Source: Plantago elongata (taxonomy: Eukaryota; Streptophyta; Magnoliopsida; Lamiales; Plantaginaceae). Taken from it: 53,351 nucleotides of DNA. Position numbers and translations under genes: made by a program. Shown here piece after piece: positions 23,741-35,461 of this stretch. The notes under the pieces are model-generated. The model was not told the DNA's origin. It did not search any database and saw nothing but the letters and a program-made list of their open reading frames with translations. The stretch's first letter is position 1. The number at the start of each line of letters is the position of its first letter. Location of the stretch: the NCBI GenBank assembly GCA_036897095.1, contig JAYMSP010000409.1, forward strand, positions 1-53,351. Reading direction: 5' to 3'.

Positions 23741-23850
23741 TTGATTGACATAGAATTTAAATGATTATTTGGATGAAAATAGTTTCAAATTGTGTTAAAA
23801 TTTGAAGCTATTTCCATTCAAATGATCATTTGAATTCTATATCACTCAAT
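23741..23850. repeat. foldback hairpin with ~50 bp arms
   Basis: The left arm (TTGATTGACATAGAATTTAA then ATGATTATTTGGATG) pairs with the right arm (reverse complement TTGAGTGATATAGAATTCAA then ATGATCATTTGAATG) across a loop of about 6 nt. It could be a small MITE or a miRNA-like foldback. No known plant miRNA sequence was recognised in it. Confidence 0.75.
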
Positions 23851-26800
23851 ACAATGGTCATGAAGACGAACAATTAAAATTATACTCGATAATACTCGTT
23901 AGGACTTATCTACTTTTGTTAAGAACATACACTAATATTGTTTGTTATCCAACTCATCCTAAACGAACTAAATAAAATTAATTAATAACTCGTACCACTC
24001 CACGTATTATTCACGTGTTAAGAGGTATGATGTACTTTTATTATCTCCGATTGGCGACTCCTTAACGTCCAACTCGTAATTCTACTTGTACACTTCAAAC
24101 TGGAAAAATAGGCTGATACATTACCGTTCTTACAAGTGTACCACATTAAAGATTAAAGGATCTACGGATCTCATAATGTGGGAATTATGCATATCAAAAT
24201 GTTTGGTTAGGGAGGCTGCTAATAGTTGTATCATATCCACGTCACTTTTATACTAGGTACTAATTAAGATTGACTAATTGATCCTTCTAATAAATAAATT
24301 ATAGTATTATCAAATAATAGGGCACTTAAAGTAGGTCCCCAAGCAAAAATGTCCTCTAGTGAATTTGAACTTTGTTTTTGTTTAAAGAGACGACATTGGT
24401 TAGCAACCTACTCACGCTTTTTTACTTTCCAAACAAAAGCATATCTCAAACTCAAATCTTTCCAAACGATTATGAGTTAATGGTGTATTAGTTGGATTAC
24501 AATAGAATGTTAAATCACTATCATCAAATTAAATGATATTTTTAACTAGTACAGTATACACAAATGTCACAAATATATTGATCATCAAACAAAGTTACAA
24601 GTTATGTAAGTGATTTCAAGCAAGCTCACGTTAGAGGCTAGTTGGAGAGAAAACTTGGGTGGCCAAATTCGACATTCATTCGTTTAATTAAGAGTGAGAT
24701 GTTGCAACCACACATATTCAAATTTAATATAAAAATAAAAATAAACGTTTAATATAATACCTTAAATATTCCTCGCTTGATGTTTTCTTTCTATTGAAAA
24801 TGCCTAAAGCTCTTTCAATCTCCGACTCAAAATATACATTCCATCATTACAAAATAAATTTAGGTACATGACGACTCAAAACACCGAAATTTCAAGAAAA
24901 TTAAAAAGAGATCAACCGATTGAACATTCGAGTTGTGACTCGACAACAAATTTAAGTCGCCTCGATTGCCCCTCAAACAAGGATTATTAAAATTATAAGT
25001 TTAAGGTTTAGGAATCCATATACTTTATCAATTATTGTCTTAAATGTTTGTTCCTTTATGTGAATTTTAACTCGCAAAAGATGCGTATATACGGACATAG
25101 ATATGAACAAAAGCCAATGAAGGAGTTGTTTTATACTCTAAAAAATCCATAAATGGACAATTAGGCAGATGGAGATTCAAAAAAGTGAATTAGATGAAGC
25201 CAATAACATTTATCCTTAAAGATCAGGCCAATCACCCTCCTTTATCTTCTAGTATGTGACAGCTTGGATTAATAGTTTAATTCCAAGGATATACTATATT
25301 AATTAATCTAATCTACTAGTTACAATGTTATCTTTATGGGTTGATTTTTCTTTGTTGCTATCGTTTTGGCTGTACCAAAAAGTTGCATTTAGATCTTAGA
25401 TAAGGAGCAGCACGCTAACAAGGTAAACAAAAAATTGACTTGGAAAAGTTGTCTGTTACATTTCCAACAACTCTTCTAGTCGCTTGATGTTGATCACGCT
25501 ATATCAGAATAATTTTGATCCGGTATTAGTTCCATCCTCTAAGAAGATGTACACTAACCAGCTTTAAGTTGTTATATGCAACTGATTTTGTGTCCACACT
25601 CATCCACTAACTCTTCGATTGACATTTCATAAGGTAAAATCTAACCGGTATAAACCTAATAAAGTGAAACCTATTAAACTAAAAAACTCAAGCCTCGAAG
25701 GGGTCGTCCTCAAGGAGTATCCTCCCAAATACTAATTTCCATCTATCGACCTAGACACCAGAACAAGTCTATGAGAAAGACTTAGCACCAGGCCAGTCGA
25801 TAAACCGGCCTTTCAAGGGATGGTATTTCCGTTCTCCACATCATTAGAACCAACAAAGAGATGTAATCTAGCAAACCTTGGATCTTATTGTATACACTGA
25901 CCTAAAAATATCCAATTCAGCGTCATGAACGAGATGCACATCATTACGATTTACGAATTAAGAAAGCATACTGCATATACTAAAATAAGCGATGTGTGAT
26001 TTAGACCTTAGGTCATTCTGAGTCTTCGTCGACTTGTTGCAAGCAACCCTGCAAGACGATTGAACCTCCTACCTACTCTCACTCGCAGATCAACAAAGAC
26101 AATGAAACTTAGTTTTCACTGTTTATATGTTGATGTAAGTGTGAGATTTCTGGGTGTACATATGATACACTCCCAGAACTTATGTTCACCAAGTTAAGTA
26201 GGTGTATTAGATACAGTGTACTGGATACACCCTACGACTGAACAGATTTTCACAATTGATATATATAATCTGTTTATAGTTTTTACCTTTATTCTAATCA
26301 CTAATTATTCCCACAACTTTGGATATATATGTGTGCAGATATTTTAGGTCAAAAGATCGCATAGAATTCATGGAGCATTGCAAGTCTAATACAAGAAGAA
26401 TTGTACTTTGCTTAAAGTTTCCTAAAGAAAGAAGTCGATTTGGATAAGAACAAGACTCAATGTACGACTTTCATGGTCACATAGACGTTCACCACTATTA
26501 TATATAGAGGGTCATGCATTGAAGAAGAATCCAAGAGTATCTACAAGTCGAAGTCAACAAGGATTGGAGTTTGAGTTGGAGTAAATCTTGAAGTAGAAGA
26601 CGATTAAGACTCAAATTGCAAGCAATAAAGATCACAACAAATTTGATGTGCTCATGACGTTTTTGACGACTATATATACCCAAAGAGCTCATCAAGATAC
26701 TTAGAGCAATCAACGGAGTATACGATGATCAATGAAGAAAAATCAAGAGTTTATTTATTCTTAGATTCACGATTTCTTTCATACTGTTCTAAGCTTTTCT

Positions 26801-27322
26801 ATCCAAAATTTAGAGGTTGATAGATAGAGTGATAGAGTTAATTCTTTATACTTACTTAGATGTTTTGCATCTAGATATATTCGTAGAATAGACCGAGAGT
26901 AGTTCTTTGTATTCATTATTCGTATAGTGTATATTTTCATCATGAAGCTCGGTGGATTATAGAAATATAATATGTTGGAAACTTATATTTCTTTGTCATG
27001 TTATTTCCGCTGCATATTCTGTTACAATCGAAATTAGATTTCCAGATTAAATTTATATATAATCGAGCTTTATTTGGTCGAGCATGATGTGGCGACTACA
27101 CCATAAATTGTTTTATACAGTTTTATGTGTACTCGATACACTGCACTTTAGGTTTAACTTGTTTAGTACTAAATTCAGATCCTTTTGCTATTTCAGTTGA
27201 TGATGTATAGGGAACATGTTTAGCATAGTACATTTCATGTCATGGCATCTTATCTAACAATACCACAACACATCATTATATTGGTTGGAATAAAATCCTT
27301 TAACTTCTGATTGAATAGTTTT
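23851..27322. other. intergenic spacer, possible LTR debris
   Basis: No gene recognised. 25.6-27.1 kb is somewhat less AT-rich and includes repeated phrases such as GTGTATTAGATACAGTGTAC, which may be old retrotransposon debris, but no LTR boundaries or coding domains can be shown. Confidence 0.4.
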
Positions 27323-27412
27323 CTTTTTTAGATGATTAAAGAGTACTCAAATTTTTAATCTATTAGTTGGAGGTGAAGTATTTTACCAACTGAACTGTGA
27401 TTCGTTGCCGTG
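27323..27412 (-). mobile_element. short tRNA-derived SINE, copy 3
   Basis: The minus strand reads GGCAACGAATCACAGTTCAG then TTGGTAAAATACTTCACCTC and CAACTAATAG, aligning with the family head and box A. The box B end is decayed (AATTTGAGTAC). An A-rich 3' end precedes the left flank. Confidence 0.65.
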
Positions 27413-27526
27413 ACTTGATAATTTGAAAATTGATTTTAACAACTTTGTCATGGAAAATTCATGCTAGAAAATTAATATATGGCTGACCATAAGTTTTATC
27501 GAATTTCACCATATGGCAAACAATTT

Positions 27527-27780
27527 AGGGGCTGATTGGCATGCGACTTAAATGTCCGATTTAAATACCTGAATAGTGATCGGAATTGTAGTGGGATTGT
27601 TAAAATTGTGTTTGGTATAGAATTGTAATTGGATAGGATATTATAGGTTTGTTATATAGGTAGAGAAAAATGTTGCTACTGTAGAGACATTTCAATCTTC
27701 GACATTTAAATGTCATAACAAACACAAAATTTCCGAATAGCATTCAAACGGACATTTAGATGCTACTTCAATCAGCCCCT
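27527..27780. mobile_element. PIF/Harbinger- or hAT-like MITE
   Basis: Inverted ends are AGGGGCTGATTGGCATG on the left and, reverse complemented, AGGGGCTGATTGAAGTAG on the right, and both are followed by TAAATGTCCG. The termini resemble Tourist-type elements (GGGGCTGTTTGG). No matching target duplication is evident, so the superfamily is uncertain. Confidence 0.7.
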
Positions 27781-28385
27781 CCGTGATTTACTTACAACTA
27801 AAATGAAATTTGTCATACGCCAAAAATAGTGACATTCATGGACGAAGGCAATAATTGAGGGCATTGAATTACACACATAAGTGGCTGAACATCTATCCCT
27901 TTCATTGCATCCTTAATAATTAGACCTATATATGTTTCTTGGAGCTGGAAGATGTGCTTGCTTCATATTGTGGTCGACTCAGAAAGTGTCATTGCCATTG
28001 TCACATAAAAATATCCAACTTGCACATATAATGTTGGGTATACCTCCATTACATTCTTCTTTATGTTATTTATTTTTTGAAAAATAAAGAGATTATAGTG
28101 ATTAGTGGACTAGTGAAGTGAGTAATGAAATTCAAAGAGTGTTAAAATATCATTTTAAAATTTTAAGTGAGTAAAATATACGAATTTAAAATCGAGTATG
28201 ATTCAATTCTACTCGTCTAGAATCCTATTCTCAATCGGGTATACTTTCGATTTTTCCTATAATAAATATTACTGAATAATATAGACGAAACTTATCATAT
28301 TTTAAGCGTATGAAGTTATACTTTATCTAAACTCTAAAGAAGTTTTCTAGTGGTAGAAGGTGTTCATATAGTATGGTTGCACATA

Positions 28386-28606
28386 CTCCCTCAGTCCCTA
28401 GTTCAAATTTCTCGGAATGCGGATACGAGTTATAACGCAATGTAATAAACTAACGTCGGTTTATTAAAAGTAATAGTGAAAATAAAGTGGGGGAAAGTTC
28501 ACATTGACCAATTTAAATTATTATAATGGACTGTGGAGTTCGAATAATTTTAAATATAGAAATAGAAACTTGAGTTTACAAGAATTTGAACTAGGGACGG
28601 AGTGAG
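28386..28606. mobile_element. Stowaway MITE
   Basis: The left end CTCCCTCAGTCCCTAGTTCA and the reverse-complemented right end CTCACTCCGTCCCTAGTTCA differ at 3 of 20 positions. A TA lies at the left border (28384-28385); the right-hand TA is mutated (TTTA). Confidence 0.85.
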
Positions 28607-30015
28607 TTTATGATATACTTGACGTAGTGAAGCTGGAAAAGCATAGGGGCCAGCAATGGCACATTTGCAGCTGCGTACGTGTAAGGATAAGGGCAACATA
28701 TATCATTGTTCCAACTAATATGGAACAAAACACATTTGCCACACAAATTGTGTGACAGAGTAGCTACCTAGCAAGGTTAAAGAAGCTGGAGAACCAATGA
28801 AATTTAGACATGACAATATTCATCCATTTATATTCTTATAGGCTTTGTATTATGCACTCGTGATTTAAAGAAAAACTTTATCTTCAAGTGTCGGAGTAAG
28901 TATCATGGTGGACCAAATTGGCAATGGAAAGGAAGCACATCTGCACAGCACATGTATGATGAAGTTACAATAAATGTAACAACTTCTCAAGATGCAAATA
29001 AGTGAATTCATTTGGGATCGATCATTATTGGACTGCCTCATCAATAGTTAGATGCCTTTCACTATTTTCCGATGGCTTTTTGGACTGAAATATTATTCCT
29101 CCATATGAAGTATGAACCACTACGTATGAGCTAGGTTGTGCGATTCGACTGGCCTAATCAAAGAGGTATTGTATACTTTTCCGACCAGCAATACTTATAC
29201 TAAACATATGATTACCTAGTTTCTTTTTTAATATTCCATGATTTTCAATGGCTACCAGCTGAGGGTGAACCTGCACCATGACATGTACACGACTCTGCCT
29301 AATCGTGGAAAATTGTTTGAGTTGTCTTGTGATTAGAAACCGGCTTCAAAATAATGTACGATGAAGAAGATTCCTTAATTAATTGAATTAAGCTCGTTTT
29401 GCTGAAAAATCAAACTCATTTTACATTTGATCTTTGAAACCGCATCCACAATAAGCAATGCACACGCAATTGTTATACACCCCAAGATTACTGGATTAGC
29501 CTGGCAGCAGACCAGACGTCCAAAACCACATGTCTTTACATATAGGTTGGCTATTTCTTATTTTCCAAATTATAATTGCATAGTATATATATATACGAGT
29601 GAGTGAGGATAGAGTATAGTATAAAATAAATAGTATATGTTGGTCATTCGAAGAGAACATTATGAATTAAAAAGATTAGAATTCTCGTCTAAAGGGTATA
29701 GCTTTACACTATTTTTTTTACTCATCACTTGAAATTTTAAGGTGTTTTACTCCATCACGACTCAACTAATTGTAGTTATTTGGAAGAGAAAAAATAAATA
29801 TCTTATTTAATCACTTAATTTTTACTGGATTATTTGAAAATATTATAGTAACATCTACATGCCAATGTGTAATGCAATTTAGTTGCATGAAGCTAAGGGA
29901 TTTTTATACAATATGCTCTTGAAAGGTAGTCTCGATGTGGAATTCCATGAAAACTCTAGCTATAAGTTTTCTCATTTGCAATTTGTATATTCTTTCTTAA
30001 ACATTTAGTTCTCTC
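28607..30015. other. intergenic spacer, nothing recognised
   Basis: Non-coding, AT-rich; no element ends or domains seen. Confidence 0.5.
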
Positions 30016-30335
30016 TAGTGTCGTTTTTTGAGCCGAGTCGAGTATTTCGTCGCTCGAGCTCGAATTCAAATGCGAAGCTCGACTCGTTAATAAAACGAGC
30101 TCGAGCTTGAGTAACATGTAACGAGCTCGAGCTTGAAATCGAAAATATACGAACTTTATCTATAAAAATATTTTAAAAAAATATAATTTATTAAAATAAT
30201 TACTCTTAACGAGCTTTATCGAATCGAGCCAAGCTGGCTCGATAATGAAACGAGTATAAAATCAAGACCGAGCTCAGCTCGAAAAAGCATAATGAGCCAA
30301 GCCCTCGTTAATGCTCGACTCAAAAAACAACACTA
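30016..30335. mobile_element. hAT-type MITE rich in GAGCTCGAG motifs
   Basis: The left terminus TAGTGTCGTTTTTTGAGCCG matches the reverse complement of the right terminus, TAGTGTTGTTTTTTGAGTCG. Flanking 8-mers GTTCTCTC (30008-30015) and GTCCTTTC (30336-30343) agree at 6 of 8 positions, the length expected for hAT. The interior holds repeated palindromic GAGCTCGAGC motifs. A truncated relative lies at 43557. Confidence 0.8.
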
Positions 30336-32400
30336 GTCCTTTCTTATGTTTTTAGTGCTCGTATACAACTAGTTGTTTAATAAAGTCAATCAGAAAACCA
30401 TACACATCCGACCCTTAATATATGATAGATGTTCTGGGTGATTCCCAAATTCGTATAAATCCTTTTCTTCAATTATTCAAGAGCGTTCTAATCTGCTTAC
30501 TGAAAATACTTGCGATCCTTGAGACTTCAGGTTAATACCTGCACAAATGCTAGAGTAGGGGGATGAGAGCGGTAAACCTGTCTTGCTAAGTGACAAGCTG
30601 GACAAAGATTTTACTGAAAAAAGAGAGATTGAAAGGTCTATCAGTAAAGTATTTCAGTTATGAATAAGTGAAGATCACTTATCTTGTTTATGGGGATAAT
30701 ACCCATATTTTAATATTTATAGGTTTCCCATGAAAATGGAAGAATCCATAAGAATACGATCGTGCAAAGTGTACGTTCTAGATTGCACCGTCAATCCCTC
30801 ATTAGGCCGACGACCTCTTTGGTTGACTTAACCCATATTCTCTTCTGGATCTTTGAGAGCATTACATACATTTAATCGCTCCGTAGGAGAACTCGGGGAG
30901 CATAGCATTCCTTTAAAGCCCTGCACATATTTCCGTATCAACAATACCATCTCCTTCAGTATTGGATATAACATAATTGAATTTATTTATAGCATAAACA
31001 TATAAATTAAGTAGGACTAAATTGAACTGATTTAATTTAGACTACATTGAATTAATTCAATTGAATTTACTTAATTTTCAGAGGAAACAAAGTTTATAAG
31101 ATAATTTTTTTTGGTTTAAGAAAACAAATCTATGACAAAGATTTACTCTTGCAAAATAGGTGGGTCACATCCCAATATCTTGTTACATATTTTCTGGAAT
31201 ACACTTTGGCCTTTTGTGAATCTATCAATTGAATTTAAAGATATTTTGTTCTCTACCGCAAGTGCAATTATCATCAAATAGTATGCTAAGAAAGAACTGT
31301 AGACCAAACTAACACATGGTGATAAAAAAAAAAAAAGACTAACCACAAGAAAAGTACGATAATAATTAACAAGTATTTAAACTGGACCACTTTGTTTTGA
31401 TATTTTCCATCTTTCTTAAATGGTGGGACTTAAATATATAAGATAAATATAAAAATAGGGAGCTAAAAACAAATATCGGAATCCTTATCAACCAAAAAAA
31501 ACTTTATAAAGAAAATGACATTCTTCATTGTCGCGTTTTTAGGACCCGGGTGAGGACACGTGGTTGGATAATTATATATATCTCGTATACTGTTGAAAAT
31601 GCGACTTGTGTCCATTTCATCATCTCTTTTAAGATTAGGATAAGTCAATTCACAATGGGTTGCCAATTGTCGCCGACACGTTTACAACTTCAAACCAAAT
31701 CAATAGCAACAATGTAAAGTTGGTTGCATTTCCATTTTTTATTACTATTAATTGGCAGTGCTATCTGATTCCTCCATAAAGTTAGTCACATTTTTCATGA
31801 ATGTTTAAATTAGATTAATTATACTTCAATATTTATAATTCTAAAAAATATAAATGAATAAAAAATGCAAAACAATCAAAAGTATAGTTTATAAAATTAA
31901 AGTAATTTGGATGTAAAAAACACTAATGGAAGAGCCACCATCAAAACACTAATGGAAGAGCCACCTTCATAAAAAGGACCCGATTATGTTCGACTGAATT
32001 AGTGCATAAGTGGATACCAATGAATAAAAAAAAAGTGTAGTAGTTAATAAGAAATCATAAATGAAAGTTTTGTAATCGAGTAACAAGCTGAGACATTGTA
32101 CTTAAGAGGTTACGAATTCGAATTTTAAAATAGAAGATTGTTTTCTCTTATCGAGAATAATTGAAATGTTATAAGAGATTGTATTGATGATAAATTTGCA
32201 TAAAATTAATATATTAATTGTAATATTATATTTTTAAAAATAAATATTAAAGTATCATAATTAAGATAATAAAGAAAGTTGCAAATAGTCAAGTTTGGAT
32301 TGTCAACTTGTATTATCCAAGCTAGTAATAATTAACAAAATTTATTTTATGAAAAAATGGTCATTAGTTGTTAATGGATGAATGAATAATGGATTAATGG
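30336..32400. other. intergenic spacer
   Basis: Apart from the duplication at 31919-31970, nothing is recognised. Some sequence near 30.5-30.9 kb looks like old LTR debris but cannot be classified. Confidence 0.45.
31919..31970 (+). repeat. 26 bp tandem duplication
   Basis: Two adjacent copies (31919-31944 and 31945-31970) of a unit containing ACTAATGGAAGAGCCACC, nearly identical. Confidence 0.9.
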
Positions 32401-34100
32401 TGTTAATGGTTAGTGGAGTAGTGGAATGGTATATGTATCTTCACATACTCTTAGTCCATTGATCTCCCTTTACTCTTGTATAAATATCCCTATTTGTACT
32501 TTCATTGTATACAACACACTATATACAAGGAAGAATGAACTCCCCATTCTCTTCATTGCTCTCTACTCTCTTCATGCTCTTTTCTCTCAACATGTTATCA
32601 GCACGATATTGCTCAACCAACTGATAGAAAAATATGCACTACGATCCTAAACAAAAAGCTAGAAGAAGAAGAGAGTTCCAATTGACAATGAATGATGATG
32701 ATTATGAATAAAGAGATTTCTTATTACATCATACATCCATCTCTCAATTTCTCAACAATTATTCATTTCATTGTTTTACTGTTTGAGATCACATACTAAT
32801 AAGTTCTTTCTTCTTGTAGATCATTCTAAAGATGCATGAAGTCAATATTGGAAGATGGCATACCAATGACATACCTAAAGATCATGGCAAAGAATTTTGA
32901 TCCGAGATGACATGTGATAATTTAAAAGTTTCGAGTTATGGAGCTAACATACGAATGATGTCATCAATGGAGCTATATATCTTTTGAAAAGATAAATCTA
33001 TTACTTATAATGTTTGAAGATGAGTGCTATTTTGTTTATAATTTACTTTCTTGAAGATTCTTTTTCTTATCATATGGTATTATCCAATCACTCTAATTTT
33101 GTTGTTAGTAGTGAATCATATCCAAACTCATATTTTGAAGAACGCATTTCAAGCGGTGATACAATACAAAATCATATCATCTGAAGTGAATATGTGATTC
33201 GAGTATAAAGTCAAGATAAGACATATGCGATATATTTCTTCATCATCAACGATGGAAACTTAAAAGGTTGAATGTCTTATCATCAAAGATCCGCAAATCT
33301 TAATTCTTATTATATAACCACCATAAGTGGTACAACGACTGATGATTATTAGATATAAATGTCCACAGACATATCATGGACCATGATAAATCCATCAACA
33401 CATGGTCAATATTGAAACCATAAATCCATCAACAAATGGTTCAATATTCTAGCTTTGATTAGCTAGATACAGATGATATGCACTCCCATATTAAACATAT
33501 TTTATTGATTGTGATGCAAATAAAATGATAACTTCCAACCTGAAGTTGGTAGTATTAATCTTTGTAATCATCCAACTTGTAGTTGGAATATATCAATGTT
33601 TAATCACTTATAATATGAGACAATTACTAATGATACCATGAGCATTTGAGGGGAGCAATTACATTGTAAATGCTCAAGTGTATCTATACCTTTCAAAGAT
33701 GAATTATGTCAAGAGTACATAACACATGGCTTGATTTCATCATCATACAAGAGTTTGTACTAATGAAACTGTACTTAATGACATATATTAGACTAAATTC
33801 CTAAAAGGAATTGATATGATTAGTCTTGCAAATTATTAAAGGCACATCGATTGTCACCAATGTCATATTATTGAAACGCCAAATTCATATGATTAATTAT
33901 GTGCTAAAAGCTTTCTCATGTTGTACTTATTATTATGACAAGACACACCAATGAGATTAAGCATGCAAATGATGATTTTGAATTAACAAAAGTCACTCTT
34001 TTAAAGTTGACAATTATTGATGTAAACGTGGTCTTTACCCACAAACGTGATCTTCAATTTGAGGGCAAATTTACTTCGGAAATCAATCAGGTAATGATTA
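32401..34100 (+). mobile_element. decayed Copia-like retrotransposon, left LTR and leader plus possible gag relic
   Basis: A putative LTR runs from TGTTAATGG (32401) to CTCAACA (32592), with TATA-like TATAAATAT inside. Immediately after it is TGTTATCAGCACGA in the position of a primer-binding site; the same motif follows a second LTR at 45614. Further in, a decayed reading around 33870-33960 (VLKAFSCCTYYY) is vaguely like the VLEK-YSTFH segment of Copia UBN2-type gag. No right LTR or pol domains were found. The interior also contains short direct repeats (33385-33448, unit with TAAATCCATCAACA). Confidence 0.5.
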
Positions 34101-34109
34101 AGATGGATC

Positions 34110-34209
34110 GACAACGAATTGCAGTTCAGTTGGTAAGACGCTTCACTTCGAACTAATAGGTTTGGAATTCGAATCACCCATTAGCCGTTTAAAAGAAAAT
34201 GAAAAAGGA
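34110..34209 (+). mobile_element. short tRNA-derived SINE, copy 4, with target-site duplication
   Basis: It starts GACAACGAATTGCAG, has box A-like AGTTCAGTTGGTAAGACGC, box B-like GGAATTCGAATC, then TTAGCCGTTTAAAAG and an A-rich tail. AATGATTAAGATGGA (34093-34107) before it and AATGATCAAGCTGGA (34210-34224) after it agree at 13 of 15 positions, a clear retroposition signature. It sits at the edge of the Copia relic. Confidence 0.85.
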
Positions 34210-34224
34210 AATGATCAAGCTGGA

Positions 34225-35367
34225 CATATATACCTCACCGGAGGTGATGGAATTTGTTGGAGAAACCAGGTTGAAATTCTGAAATATCTAAAATTAGATT
34301 AAACGAATGTGATGAGTTATAATTCGTATAAAATTTGATAGATGATTGCAATAATCTTACATAATATATAAATTACATGTATTTTTTTTAAAATTAAAAA
34401 TCACATCTTGTTAAATATAATATGATAATAAATATTTAAATAAATTAAATATTGACTTTGCGTGGGAATGGGTAATCTCATTAATACATCTATATATACC
34501 TACCTAATGCCTATCCATGAGGACCATGTACACACCTATGTGTTTGTAGGTCTTTTGGTTGAATACATGTTCTTTACCAGGAAGCTGCTTCTCTTAAGGA
34601 ACCAACATATATAATCGCATGCAATACTCTTTTGACGTAAAAAATGACTTTGTCAAACGATGGTTTCGTGTCGAGGAAATCGACATGAAATTTTCTCCAA
34701 AAACTTTCCATTGACTAATCTACTCAAAGTTGTTGAGCCAGATTTACAATAATTTCTAATTAACAAGGCTAGCTATACATCGAAATTGCAATACGTATCC
34801 AAATATCACATATCAGTTAAAAACTAACTAACAGAATGAAACATTTACATGTATAGTACTATACTCAGTCAGTATGAGGCCGTTTCGACGATTTTAAAAA
34901 TAATTTTGTATAAATTTCAATCTAATTCAAAAAATATCATACTAACATGACATGTAACTCGACTCATAAAAATGTACTAATCTAAAAAGTCGGGTCACAG
35001 TTGCTTGATAGTAAGGTAGTTGGAGAAACATGTTAGTCAATTATATAGGCTATACCACCCTAAATGTAGCACATTATCACAACTTTGCGAGTCTATCCGC
35101 ACAAGAATTTTGATGTGGAAATCCGAATAATTGGTTCTGGTCCAAAAGTCGTGCAATTTGACTAGCACGAGAATTGGAATTTATATGCATACGTTGTCTC
35201 CCACAAAGACATTAAATATGCGGCGAAGAAGAAAGAAATTACAATGGTCTAACTGGAAGATAAGATTAGAAGACTAGTTAGACTCAACAAAATCCAATTA
35301 TTCGATCGACCGTCACAAATTTAATTATCTATCTTTCCTTCTCCTTAAGCTGATAGAAGAGTAATAT
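34225..35367. other. intergenic spacer, nothing recognised
   Basis: AT-rich non-coding sequence. Confidence 0.5.
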
Positions 35368-35445
35368 TTTTTTCAAATGGATTTGAACCTTCAATCTATT
35401 TATAAGAAATGACGTATTTTATCAATTGAGTTGCATTTCGTTGTC
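35368..35445 (-). mobile_element. short tRNA-derived SINE, copy 5, with target-site duplication
   Basis: The minus strand starts TGACAACGAAATGCAACTCA then ATTGATAAAATACG, and has GAAGGTTCAAATCC as box B followed by an A-run. The flanks GATAGAAGAGTAATAT (35352-35367) and GATAAAAGAGTAATAT (35446-35461) match at 15 of 16 positions. This defines both ends of the element at under 80 bp. Confidence 0.88.
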
Positions 35446-35461
35446 AGATAAAAGAGTAATA

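Noticed and set aside
34110..34185. tRNA gene from the box A/box B-like sequence
   Set aside because: The acceptor and anticodon stems do not pair properly, an A-rich tail and target-site duplication are present, and related copies occur; this is a SINE.
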